NCBI GenBank assembly: GCA_026874595.1 | Contig: CM049313.1 | Span: 53,705,659 to 53,769,658, forward strand | Origin: Sipunculus nudus | Lineage: Eukaryota > Annelida > Sipuncula > Golfingiida > Sipunculidae | DNA: 64,000 nucleotides | Direction of reading: 5' to 3' | Part shown: positions 34,089-45,332 of the stretch, one piece after another | How the letters are laid out: each line of letters begins with the position of its first letter | Numbering within the stretch: position 1 is the stretch's first letter | The notes under the pieces: generated by a model | Database searches by the model: none | What the model saw: only the letters and a program-made list of their open reading frames with translations | Told to the model about the DNA's origin: nothing | Made by a program: the position numbers and the translations under genes

Positions 34089-37000
34089 CTATAGGCTCAT
34101 GAAACAACTAGTGATACTCAAGACGAACAGGATGATGGACGAACACGATTGGCAGCCACTGTAAAAAAAAGACATCATCTGTCGATGTCATGAGAATTGT
34201 ATATACAAAACAACAACGAGTAACATGCAGAATTTTAAGTCAATCAAAGTAAAATAATGCTTTTATTTGATAATTTGATGCTCGCTTAAGAAATTTCATG
34301 TCAACAGAAATATTAATTTTTATACTCAACGAGGTGTTTATAATAGCTTCACAATCACTAGAATCCTCCCCGACCAAAGCGACTTGGTGTTAATAGCGGA
34401 TGGAGCTACGTTCTTGCATATTATTTCAAGGTTATAGTAAATATGAGATACAAATCTAAACAAAGATCATTTTTTTCACAATCAACCATGTTGGAGATCA
34501 CCTATGAATATTACTCTGACCAAGGGTCATGCTTTGAAAATAAACTGTACCGTAGATCTAGCGTGAACAGGGCAGATGTAGAGGTAAGAATGGAAAAATG
34601 AAAAAAAAAAAAATCATTAATGGAAGAAGTAGGTAGGAAGACATCTTGACCTACGAAAGTCTGTTCCCGAAAAGGTTTCACCAGAATACTGATAAGGAAG
34701 TAAACACCCTGAGGATGTAGGCTTAAATGAAATCTACTATGACTCACCTTGACTCCAGATTAATCGCCGTGAGATCAGTTTCGTTCTCTGATTCGTTCCT
34801 TGTAGTTACAGTATCAGGGAGTATTTTATCGGTCTGAAGCACCATGGAATCCGTGGTGTCAATAATTTTCTTTTTTGTAACATTGGATGTGAGGCTGATT
34901 GTCCCTGTTATGTTTTCTGTGTTATATGTTGTGTTACGCAAAGTAGCATTGACCGCCTCGAATTTGTTCTCCGATTTTTTCTCCCCTGTTTGATTATCTA
35001 TCATTTCTGTTATATGTAACAAATCAATTTCAAGAACGTCAGATATAACGTAATCTGTTTCGTCGCTTCCGTTTTCGGGCTTTTTCATTATGTCCAGCAC
35101 GCTAATTTCCAGAACGTTGGATAAGCCATCGCTTGTGGCGTCATTCTGACTTTCCGCTCCGTCAGATACAGTGGTTTTCGTCTCCTGCTCCATCGGGTCT
35201 GTTGCGTCCCATGGTCCAAGCACTAGAATATCGTGGAATATATCGTTTGCTAAGTCACTTTGTTTTTCCATTAAGTCTGTATTATTCCATAAAATGAATT
35301 CTGAGACATCAATTTCTTCTAATACGACTTGATCGTTATTATGTTCAGTAGAATGAATGGTAGTACCTGAAATGGTTTCTGAATCAGGTGCCCTGGGATA
35401 GAAAGGAGGTTCAGTTTGGTACGTTATAGATCGAGTTACATCCAGCTCACTAGTTCTTACATCTTGTTCAGTTAACACAAGCTTAGCTTGCTTTTCTTGA
35501 TGATCGGTTACATTCAGTATATCAACGGTTAAATCTGCCGCGCTGGTCACATACAACGGTTCAGTTTGGTTGTCTATAGATCCTAACATATTAGGCTCGG
35601 TGGCGTTTAATTTTTGCTCAGTTGACCCAGGCATAGTCTGGTTTTCTGTGAAAATTGTTTCACTCAACGAATTAATGTTTAAATCTTTGTCAGAAAAAAT
35701 CAAAGAATCATTATGAATCCTTCTTGGCCCAGTCAAATTCATCCAGTTATCACTTAAATCGGTCGCTGTTAACGCAATTGTAGATTGGTTTACTGTTGAC
35801 TCGGTTGTATTAAACATGTAACTTCTTAAATCTTGAGTGTCAGACACGTGCGAAGTCTCAGGCTGGTTTTCCATCGATCTTGTAGTATTCCATGATATAA
35901 ATTCAGCAGCAACATCCTCGTCCAACATAACTTTTTCAATTTGGTTGTCTTTAGATCCTATCATATTCGGCTCGGTTGCGTTTAATTTTTGCTCGGTTGA
36001 CACAGGCATAGTTTGATTTTCTGTGAAAATTGTTTCACTCAACGAATTAATGTTTAAATCTTTGTCGGACAAATTCAATGACTCATTTTGATTCCTTCTA
36101 GCCCCAGTCAAATTTATCCAGTTATCACTTAAATCTGGCGCTGTTAACGCAATTGTAGATTGGTTTACTGTTGACTCGGTTGTATTAAACATGTAACTTC
36201 TTAAATCTTGAGTGTCAGACACGTGCGAAGTCTCAGGCTGGTTTTCCATCGATCTCGTAGTATTCCATATCAATTCAGTAGTAACAGCCTCGTCCAACAT
36301 TACATTTTCATTTTTGTTCTCTAAAGTATAATTCACATTCGTTAAGCCTGTTTGTAAATCATGCTCACTGTTAGCGTTGGGAGACTCGGTTTGATTCTGT
36401 AAAGACCCAGACGTGTTCAGCTGGATAGCGCTTTCATTTCGCTCTGTTGACACGAGCTGATCTATGATTTGTATTGAATCGGTTTTATTCGAAAAATTAT
36501 TATATACATTCATAACGTCGAGCTCATGCGAAGACCGACCCTGGTTCTTAAGAGATTCAGTAATATTCACCACATAATTGCTAAAATCTGGCGTGGATGA
36601 TGCGGATATATTGTCGTTTTCTTGAGAATCAGTTATATTGAGCATGTTAATTCTTCCATCTGGGGTATGAGACGTATTTGAAGATCCAGTCTGGTCCTGG
36701 GTAAAACCAGAAATATCCATTACATTTTTACTCAAGTATTGCTCGGCTGATACGAGCTTTGCTTGGTTAACTCCAGACTTGGTTATTTTCAACATATCAG
36801 TGTGTAAACCCGGAACGTCGGTTGCATGGGTAGACTCAGGTAGTTCTTTCATAGATCCATTTATATTCAATTCTTCAGCGCTAAAATCTTGCGTCGATGA
36901 CAGAAGCACAGTTTTGTTTTCTTTTGAAACGGAAGTGTTTAACATATAAAATGATGAGTCTGGAGAGTCGGTTACGTGCGACGATTCAGTTTGGTCGTCT

Positions 37001-39245
37001 AATGAATAAGTTATTTTCGTCAAGCTTATGAGTAAATCTGGTGCGACAGACTTGGTTTTGTGTTCCGTATAATCAGCCACATTTGGCATATCTGAAACAA
37101 TGCCTATAATACCATCTGGTAAGTCTGTCTGGTTTATCGTGGAGCCTGAGTCTGGCATAACGTTAAGAACAGGAGTTGTAACAGTCGTTCTCTCCACGTC
37201 ACCCTCTGGGGTTACAGATAATTTAATTGTTGCAATTGTGTCAGGGCTGTTAAAATAAGAGGTTGATGTTTTAACATTTCCCTGATTTTTGGATGCGGTG
37301 GCCATACCATCATCATCAAGTGGGTTATCCGTCGTTAAGGCTGTGACTGTACCAGATTCTGTGCCTTCAGAAATAACGGTGTCAACTGTGCTCGATCTGG
37401 TTGTTTCAGGAACATCTGCTGTTGATGTGATGACAGATGTCACAGGATGAATAGGGATGCCCTCCACAATCACTAAACTCAACACTGCAGGGAGAATATA
37501 ACAGAGACATTAGAACATTTAAAGTTATATGATGAATATCAAAGTTTCCATGCACAGACATACATAAACATTGAATAAAATGTAAGAAAGGATAAATTGC
37601 TCAAAATTTACAAGACGACAAGATGTGATGTTATTCACGTTTTCCAGTGTAAATATTGTGTGCTCAGTTTTAGTTACATCGATTCTCATGTTGCCGTGTT
37701 TTTGTGATGCGTCGTGGTAACTGGTATATTCTGAAAGGTACACAGGCGATCTGGTTCAAAACTGGCATATAACGTTCATTTGACCTCTGTGTTATCGTTA
37801 TCTGCGGTGGTCTTTGAAAATACATCCTCCTACTACCCATTACGAACTTTCTTGTACCAAGCAAAACAAATTAAAACAAACGTACCTGACCAGCGAGCTG
37901 CAGCTATTACGTTGTATTTGTGCATGTTGGTGGATGAATCTGTGTGGTTTTCGTGTGGAACAACATGGTGTTTATTATGTTTATGCCCTTTTATGCAGTT
38001 TTATGTATGCTGACTGAGGTTTATAAATATGCCAGGTGACACCCACTGCGACAAAAAAAAAAAAACCCACTAGATTAATTATGATAAAAATAGGCACCCC
38101 AGGCTGTCACAGCGGAGTTTAACCCTTTCCTTGTGACAGTTCCTGAGGTTGGAATGGTCTACTAACATAGCATTCACCTTAGTCATTCCTTTATTATTGT
38201 TGATGATTTAGGTATGTCCGCTGTATCCTTCTCGACGTCATTGCCACAGTCTGACACATAACAGATCCCTCGTTCTGCTACACCAGTTTCTGGACCAGAA
38301 ATTGATACTGCTGGCCGTTGGTTATTCCCAGACACAAACACAGCTTGTCTTGTCAATCTCACCTTGTAAACAAAGTTTATTTGGGCGGGTCCAAGGTCAA
38401 GCGTAACTTACTGCTATGAGCTACTGTCCAACCTATTAATAACCACATGCTCGCAAACAGCCATTTGGGGCTCACTGACCGATTAATTTACATACATTGA
38501 ATTCCAATAGTTCAGGCGTCCCTTAGGCTTCCGGAGGCTATTTGCACCTCTTGTTTGTTACACTGTTAACGTGCCCAATTTAAGAGAGGTTTAAAAAGAT
38601 ATGGGTGTAATATTTGCCTTAATATGCCATTCAGTCGTCTAGCCATGAATTGAACATGTATTTTTCTTTATCAAATTACATTACATTGATGTCTGTATAC
38701 ATAATTATAAAATATTTCTGAACAAAATTTGATATTTTCTTTCTCCTATTCATACCTAGGGAAGAGAAACACAAAGCACTGTTTAATTACAATGCGACAA
38801 ATTTTCACACCGTTTTACATCAAATTTCATTTAGACATACCTATATCATGAAAATGGTTATTTTTCTCCTATCCGTGTGTCCGGAAGAGAAAAACAAACC
38901 ATTATTTGATTACGATGTGACAAAATCTTGATAAAGTAAAAGTAAGCGTCATCTCTGGCCATAGTTAATGCCTATGTCAGATATAATTTAATTAATATTA
39001 CATAATGAATAGTTCGATATATTATAATATATTATATTTTTTCATTATGCAACAACGGCGTAGGAATGTAACTACAGATGCGTTCTTTCTTCACCATTCT
39101 TGTATCCGTCCACAATCTTGTGGTTTTTAGTAATATTGTAACAAAAATTCACTGCAGGCTGTAGACATATCCCCATTGGCGGAGATAACATAGAGAAGTG
39201 TGACGTACCTAATGTGAGGAAGCTGAAAATCCGGCACCGGTTCAT
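34089..39245 (-). CDS. gene B: large GPI-anchored mucin-like repeat protein, three exons
   Basis: Inferred by splicing: exon 1 39245-39209 (37 nt), exon 2 37484-34748 (2737 nt), exon 3 34158-34089 (70 nt), for 947 residues. Exon 1 encodes MNRCRIFSFLTL. Its G/GTACGT donor (phase 1) joins the acceptor CTCCCTGCAG/TG to continue VLSLVIVEG, completing a signal peptide. Exon 2 has no cysteine, is rich in Ser, Thr, Asn and Asp, and carries dozens of N-x-S/T sites. About 24 repeats of 25 residues (start [ML]NIT-S, middle NQ, end TPDLS) fill 35215-37020. It ends TCAAG/GTGAGT (phase 2). Exon 3 follows CTTTTTTTTACAG and encodes SGCQSCSSIILFVLSITSC, then FMSL, a classic GPI signal. A TATA box lies at 39342-39334. 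The product should be a heavily glycosylated extracellular protein held by a GPI anchor. Function unknown. Confidence 0.82.
35215..37020 (-). repeat. 25-residue (75-bp) coding repeats of gene B
   Basis: About 24 degenerate units keep a strict 25-residue period with only one-residue slips. Each starts with a hydrophobic-Asn-x-Thr/Ser motif (MLNTS, LNING, MLNIT, VNITE, LNTSG, MFNTT, INLTG). Units at 35566-35940 and 35941-36315 belong to a recent 375-bp (five-unit) duplication. Confidence 0.85.
35566..36315 (-). repeat. recent 375-bp tandem duplication in gene B
   Basis: The two halves, 35566-35940 and 35941-36315, are about 95% identical at DNA level, far more alike than other units. Both encode RSMENQPETSHVSDTQDL, MFNTTESTVNQST and SLSETIFTENQT. 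The length is exactly five 75-bp units and keeps the frame. Confidence 0.9.
38735..38935. repeat. two-copy tandem repeat of about 124 bp in intron 1 of gene B
   Basis: TTTCTCCTAT...GGAAGAGAAA...ACAAA...TTAATTACAATG recurs as TTTCTCCTAT...GGAAGAGAAA...TTGATTACGATG. No function was seen. Confidence 0.6.
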
Positions 39246-39333
39246 GATGCTGCAAAGGGATGGCGCTGGCTGTAACGCACGTCGGATGTGCCGCACGTCT
39301 CATGTACGAGATTCAGCCTAGCAAAATATACCG

Positions 39334-39342
39334 TATTATATA
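39334..39342 (-). promoter_or_regulatory. TATA box of gene B
   Basis: TATATAATA on the minus strand, 89-97 bases before the start codon. Position and spacing match the TATA boxes of genes A and C. Confidence 0.55.
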
Positions 39343-39344
39343 CA

Positions 39345-40570
39345 CAAAATACAGATAAATGGATTGTATTTTTTCTTTCTGAAGGCCTCCTTAAGATCCC
39401 GCTTAGTAAACAGATATATATGTATATGTTCTTAGTACAATTGCAAATATAGAGTATCAGTGTTTGTATGAAACAACATACGCTGCAGCAATGCAAGGGG
39501 CCAACATGCTTAACACGTGAAACATATGTAGCTTTTGATAGTCTGTTCCCTGGCGTTGTAAACAAAGCACGTTGTTCCAGAAAGAACGTGTCCATTTAAT
39601 GGGGAACTCATAAATACCGTAAATTCCATGAGCTGTTTCACGGTCATAGGTAACATGTACTTTGATATGAAAAAAGCAATGACTTTTGCCAGCTGTAAGT
39701 AGAAGAGTTAGCTATTTCTGTTCGTGATGACGTACAGGTTTACAAGCGCTGTAGATTATATAACGGTGGACCCCTCTTTTCTCCGCTGCGGTTTTAACCA
39801 TGAAGCAAATGAATCACTCAAAGGCGGATTATATCGGGGCGCCCCCACGCCCACCATTTTTATCTTAAGCTACTTGAAACATAGAACAATGTACACTTAA
39901 CACCGAAAGACAGTGCCGATCGCATCGTTTTTCTTCCTCGTTTGTTCCCTGCAAGGAAACGTTTTGTAGAAAGTCTACTACCACTCCCCATATATTAGTT
40001 TACCTGCTGAGCCCGCCAACGCACCGCCCACGAACCCCCCCCCCCCCCCCAAACACACACACAATCCCCTCCGCTTCTGTATCCGCCCTTGTCACTTGCC
40101 AAGGGCCTATCATAATCCCATAACAGATTAATAAACGCTAATTCCATTAAGAAAATTTAAAAAAAAAATAATTAATAAAAATTGATCAAACTATATCTCT
40201 GTAGTACTATAACAAATCATTCCGTTTTTTATGTAGTATGATGACGTTTTGAGAAACCTCGATTGTATGATCGTATAACTTGGTGCCAAGCATATGATAA
40301 AGTGCATCATCTGCTAAAAGTAGACAGTATTACATGGGACATCTGATGACAACTGGAGAAGAAAACAAAAGGACTCTTTGCATTAATGGTCATCGAACCC
40401 TCAGTAATAATAATGTAAATTTTACAATGTATATTATATTAAATTAATCAATATGTTTGGCAGGCAACAGCAACAGTGAAGAAAGGAACACATTGGTACT
40501 CAACCTAAGTAATGCTAACTGAATACTCGAGTATGAGCTGAGTACTTAAGGACTATTGGTCTGCATTTTG
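39345..40570. other. upstream of gene B, no further gene seen
   Basis: AT-rich with a poly(C) run near 40036-40050. CCGCTTCTGTATCCGCCC near 40070 may be the end of a worn copy of the CAGGGGCGGATCC MITE. Confidence 0.35.
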
Positions 40571-40572
40571 TT

Positions 40573-40985
40573 GCGGTGTGACATAAAAGCGGACCCAACT
40601 GTCTCGCTAGTGAAGCTTGCTTTTCTAGCGAAGCGGTTGGTACGCCGGACTTGTGCGCCAACAACATGGATTCAAAACTGGGATCGGCTCAATGTTTTCC
40701 CCTGAGCAATTTGTCTTCATAAAAAAATGGGGGCTCGTCCAACGTGACGGTAAATTTTGTTGCCAAGGGAATAAGACTCCTGGGATAATTAGTCTTGTTC
40801 TGATAGCAGAACGCTCTTAAGAGGGGGTATTTTACGGTATGACATAAAATCGGACCGAACTGTCTCGCTAGTGAAGCTTCCTTAGCTAGCGAAGCTGTTG
40901 GTACGCCGGACTTGTGCGCCACCAACACGGGTTCGAATCCTGGATCGGCCCAATGTTTTCCCTTGAACAATCTGTCTTTCATAAC
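40573..40985 (+). repeat. pair of tRNA-related SINE-like repeats in direct order
   Basis: Two copies, about 40576-40725 and 40832-40985, lie 256 bp apart and share GTCTCGCTAGTGAAGCTT and GGTACGCCGGACTTGTGCG. The second has a TAGCGAAGCTG A-box (40887) and a perfect GGTTCGAATCC B-box (40930-40940), at the spacing of an RNA polymerase III promoter. In the first the B-box has decayed to GGATTCAAAAC. No full cloverleaf with paired acceptor ends could be drawn, so this is not called a tRNA gene. Confidence 0.6.
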
Positions 40986-41289
40986 AAATTAAAGAAATTA
41001 AAGGGATTTTTCAGGTAGTTAATAATGATGCCCGTAAATTTAACTTGTTTCTCGTTGCATATAGATGGTTGCAACATCCATTCTCCTGCATTACGTAAGT
41101 ACTGTAAAGCTTTAACCTTTAAAACATGATAGCAGCATATAGGTCAAACCAAATATAGGTCGTTAGAATTCTAATTTATATTAATGTTTGGCTTTCAAAG
41201 TTCTCTTTCAGAACATCACGATGTGACGAGTATTCAAGATCGAGTCGGGTGATATCCATCGTCCGCTCACGTGTATACCATTTAACACA

Positions 41290-41450
41290 CGATCAAATCA
41301 ATTTTGGGGGTGATCCGGATCACCATCTAGATAGAGGAATTATATAAAGAAAAACAATGCTGCATTTCTGAAATAGACATATGGGGGTTATGAGCTGCCA
41401 TGGCGGATGTCTGCACTCTGTGAGTACTTTTCTGTAGTTACAAAGCTGTT
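41290..41450 (+). repeat. partial CCTCCGCC-family repeat
   Basis: The segment contains AATTTTGGGGGTGATCCGGA and GGCGGATGTCTGCACTCTGT, the 3' part typical of the family whose end is seen at 14526-14550. Confidence 0.5.
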
Positions 41451-42030
41451 TTTTTTAATTGGCTCCTACATTTGCACATGTATACATTATCATGATCACA
41501 ATGGTTCGTAGAGTAGATGAATAGAGAAAAACTGAAAGGAAAATATCTACTAAAATGTATATGCTATAACATCAATGGAATATCTAAATTGTAGACCCTC
41601 ATGACAATATACATGGATTTCAGTTTAACATGATAAGTAAGAAATCATTTGCGAATCATACACAAAACACAAAGTGAAAATAACTCGTTAGTACAATTAT
41701 CACCTGTATCAAACGTGCAATAATAAATATAAATACCATAAGGAAATATATTCCAAAGAAGGTATACAAATGACTTAATATTTAGTCAAAGACAGATTAA
41801 GCATTAACTCTCGCTTAAATACGGAGAGTCACGTTAAAATTCGGATATCAGTCGGTAGATTTTCATTCCATCAGAAAGGTCCAGAATAGGTAAATAAATA
41901 TTTCGTTATTACATAGACATCAATACATAAGGAGCTAGGTGGGGTGAGAGATTAAGCTACACAGATATATCACAAAACAAAGCCGACACACAGCGGAGCG
42001 CCGCCAGATGGTAGTCTTTACTTTCCTCAC

Positions 42031-42412
42031 CTGCTGTAATTAACGAGGTCTGGATTCCCTGGCACACCTGTCTCAGGTAACGCCTAGTTATACAATGATG
42101 ATGTTAAATGTTCAAACATGTCACTCCTCCCAGGTAAAAGTCACCGTGCAAGTAATATTCCGCTGGGTCTGAGACTCAAGATTATAGAATACACGTTTGT
42201 AAAATATATTTTTGGTTTATCGTTTTATAATTCAGATATAGGAGATTATCATTAGAGTTTGTATTATTTGTATTATTTGATTATACTGTAAACAAATTGT
42301 TCGAGTTTCAACCCACTTTACCTGCTAATTTTACTTGATGAACGTCCGATCTAAGTTCCACCATGATGTATTTAACAGAAAATCCTAAACTATCTGGTAT
42401 CATTTGTTTCAC
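42031..42412 (-). CDS. two candidate spliced exons of an unidentified gene
   Basis: Exon x 42412-42322 (91 nt) starts after CTACGTACACAG and reads QMIPDSLGFSVKYIMVELRS, ending TTAGCAG/GTAAAG (phase 1). Exon y 42067-42031 (37 nt) follows an ACAG acceptor in the matching phase, reads VPGNPDLVNYS and ends AGCAG/GTGAGG. The join keeps the frame. The pattern (LG...Y, then a GNP-type turn) is faintly like the N-terminal domain of IgGFc-binding proteins or a discoidin fold, but this is not secure. Other exons of the gene were not joined. They could be remnants. Confidence 0.3.
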
Positions 42413-42559
42413 CTGTGTACGTAGATATGTACGATATATGTCTAGGATATAGGCATTCATTACGCTTCGGCCTTTTGAAATCGGTACGGCGAAGTCAATA
42501 CAAAAGGCCTCGCACCTCCTGGAGATCTTCCGGCGCTGGCCTAAATCACGGAACATGGA

Positions 42560-42747
42560 GCGCGGATCAGGGGCCTAAATTACGAAACGGAACGGAACAG
42601 AGATATAAAGTGCCATAACTTTTGAATGTGTTAATGTTTCATGACATAATTTATAGTAATAAACGTATTTCAACAAATGCGATTTGTTATTTTTTTTCAT
42701 TTTAGCCCTGTTCAACGTTCCGTTCTGTTCCGTAAATTGTTCCGCGC
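42560..42747. mobile_element. foldback MITE of about 190 bp
   Basis: The left arm contains GCGCGGATCA then AATTACGAAACGGAACGGAA. The right arm, inverted, contains GCGCGGAACA then ATTTACGGAACAGAACGGAA. No transposase and no clear target duplication were found. Confidence 0.5.
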
Positions 42748-42840
42748 ACCCTTATTTTCATTCAAATAAATCTAGGAAAAAGATACGAATAAGTTGACGC
42801 TTAATACCCTAAAATAATCCCCTCTTCCGTTACATCTCTC

Positions 42841-42858
42841 CTGCCCCCCCCCCCCCCT
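42841..42858. repeat. poly(C) run
   Basis: About 15 consecutive C near 42843-42857. Confidence 0.85.
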
Positions 42859-43294
42859 TCTAAAAATACTGGCAGTTTTGATTTAGAAATCGTAAATAGG
42901 TTTCAATGGTAGATCTGAAATGTTTTGACTATCATACATATAATGAGATTGTAAAGTATGTTCTACTCATATTTTCTTTATAAAACGGAACAGTTAATGT
43001 CATCTTGAGTATAGGGACTGGATAAAATATAAATATATTATATACAAGCCTTCAAACCATGGAAATCATAAGGCTGTCATAATTGGAAAAAAATTGAACT
43101 GATGTACCTCCAGAATGTGTAGAGTGGCATAATTAACATAAGATGAGAACTTAAACAGTAATTAACAGTTTGCCAAAACCTAAAATATTATATCTTAACA
43201 TATCATCGTCCATATTATACACAGGCCAAAATTAAGGTTTGATTATCTATATTCGCATATCGTGAACATATACCGAATCAAAATCAAATCTAAC

Positions 43295-43383
43295 CTTTGA
43301 AGCTGTATCGTCTTGTTACTCGTGTAAATTTTCCCCGCCTCCGCGTCAACTATTGCAGCAGTCAACCAGCGTATGTTACATAC
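43295..43383 (-). CDS. candidate exon on the minus strand
   Basis: An 89-nt open segment between the acceptor TTTTCTCAG and the donor TTCAAAG/GTTAGA reads NIRWLTAAIVDAEAGKIYTS then NKTIQLQ. The composition looks coding. Its phases (0 in, 2 out) do not fit directly with the neighbouring candidate exons, so at least one more exon would be needed. Confidence 0.22.
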
Positions 43384-43695
43384 CTGAGAAAATGGACCGC
43401 GCCCATGTAATAAACACAGAGAAGGTGACAAACCAGAGTGCTACCAAAAATAACAAAGCACACCTGGCAGCAGGTCTGCTTTTTTTTATTTCTGCCTCTG
43501 CAGCCCGAGGATGGCAGCTGTGGGGAGTTACCTTTTCTTCAGGAGATGAATAACTTCCAGACATATGTTTGCTCTTATACATTCAAGTGCTTTTTTACAG
43601 TTTGCCCCGTGAAATTAGATCAAAGCCAATCCATTATCATATGCAATAACGAGTGGCTTGTCGAGCTTTGGCGTGTACAAGGACCACTCGTCTGA

Positions 43696-44505
43696 GAATT
43701 CCCTCAGGTTTTCCGGTTTTATGTTTTATTATATGTTATATTTGTCTTAACGATTTTATACGGTGACCGCCAGATGCGCGGTTATATATGCCTCCTCATC
43801 ACTGCATATTAGTATATCATCTCCAGACTTTACTGTATTGCAGCCAATCCATCTGAAGTCAATTTGTGTACCTGATGTTACTGGTCGTTATTTATCTATT
43901 TAGAATTGAGATATCATTGAACATAGCCGTGTCTGTCAGGGGCAATACATCATTCGCAGACCTAGCTGGCCTCGCTGTGCTTTATATGCTGACCCATGGC
44001 ACTACGTAATGCTCACAGGGGCCCCAGATGGGCCTACATTATGGAGTACTGATCTGCAAGCGATGTCTAGATACACCTCAACTCACGACCTGAACAAGCT
44101 AACCTCGATACACCTTGAATAAACTCGCGGTCGGACTGGACAGCTAGCTGGTGTTACTTCATACTTTAATTTTTTATAGATATGTTTTACATGGATTGTA
44201 CAACCAGTTATAAAAACTAACACACTGCGTGGCTCGAAAGCAGCCGTTCAAGAGGTCTGTTTCAGTGGGACACGAGTGTCACACGAGTGTCACACGAATC
44301 CCTTTTTTTTGGGAGGGGGGGGGGGAGATAAAGCATTTTTTTATTTCGATATGATTCCGTCAATCAGGTTATGGTTTTGAATTATGGGTGTCAAAGGGGG
44401 GAGGGCTGTTGTACAGAGATCTTGAGCGGGTGTTCCCATTTCAAGGTGGGTTGTGTCGGTAACCCCTAGGACTGCCCCCCCCCCTTGGACTGCCCCCCCC
44501 CCCCC
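43696..44505. other. intergenic, no feature seen apart from poly(G)/poly(C) runs
   Basis: A G run lies near 44316-44326 and C runs near 44476-44510, next to the SINE-like tail. No gene supported. Confidence 0.35.
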
Positions 44506-44507
44506 CC

Positions 44508-44635
44508 TCAAATTTTCTCAGCAAACAAAGCCCATGGACTGGTGATGGTCTGAAGGGTGGAGGCATCGGAGGACGGGTCAGCAAAACCCACTCTCATGGT
44601 CACGCCGGGAATCGAACTCGCGTCACTATCAGAGA
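44508..44635 (-). repeat. SINE-like repeat with tRNA B-box
   Basis: On the minus strand GCGAGTTCGATTCCCGGCG matches an RNA polymerase III B-box. It is followed by GTTTTGCTGACCCGTCCTCC and CCATCACCAGTCCATGGGCT, a body typical of tRNA-derived SINEs. A (GA)n microsatellite replaces the expected A-box end. Confidence 0.55.
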
Positions 44636-44669
44636 GAGAGAGAGAGAGATAAAGAGAGAGAGAGAGAGA
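44631..44669. repeat. (GA)n microsatellite
   Basis: About 39 bp of GA with one interruption. Confidence 0.95.
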
Positions 44670-45114
44670 TGCTTATTACAACTCAACACACACTGCCCCT
44701 CCCTTTATAATAATGTTAAGAGGACATCTTCAGAACTTTCTCAATTTAACTTAAGTGACTAATCTGATTGCATCTACGCGGTACAAAACAACACAAAACA
44801 TACGTTATATTCTTTTTTATCATGTGTGAAGATAACAAATAAAATTTAAAATTGATATAAAGCACGCACGAGGTGAGCGATATTGCATGCACTACTAGTC
44901 CTCTCCCAAGGCCACCAATCTAACAAACCTTCCTCTAATAAAACTTGGTTCTCTTACTTACTCACCTATCCATCTGAATTATGTCACAATCAACTCGATA
45001 TACGGCTCAAAGTACCTTTTCAATCTTTCTGCTTTGCAGATCAACTCTTGATCTCATTGATCTTAATAAGAACAAGAGTGGGTGCGGCCGAGTATTAAGA
45101 GTATTATTGCTCAC

Positions 45115-45267
45115 CCAGTGAACAGGGGAATACTGGTAATTTGGTCAAGCCACTGGCCTCCGTAATTTCTGGTCTCTGGTTCACACAACACAAGCAAATC
45201 AGGAGCAAAAATGATGAAAAACTCATTGGAACCCTTAATATTCGCTCCAGTATAACCGGTATGATTT
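45115..45267 (-). CDS. candidate exon on the minus strand, possible IgGFc-binding-like fragment
   Basis: A 153-nt open segment follows ATTGTTTCCAG and ends CACTGG/GTGAGC, with phase 2 at both sides. It reads GYTGANIKGSNEFFIIFAPD and YGGQWLDQITSIPLF. The G-x-EFF-x-x-FAPD pattern resembles the first strand of IgGFc-binding-type N-terminal domains in invertebrate secreted proteins. No start exon was found. Confidence 0.3.
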
Positions 45268-45332
45268 CTGGAAACAATACTCTCTAAATAGGTCACTAGA
45301 CGGACCGGTATGGGATAAAAGTGACTTCTCAT

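Noticed and set aside
40530-40560. hAT-like end, because of AGTACT and CTCGAG-like words near 40526-40548
   Set aside because: Only one short block is present, without inverted partner or target duplication.
40930-40940. True tRNA gene from the B-box at 40930
   Set aside because: No paired acceptor ends or anticodon arm could be drawn, and the unit is duplicated like a SINE.
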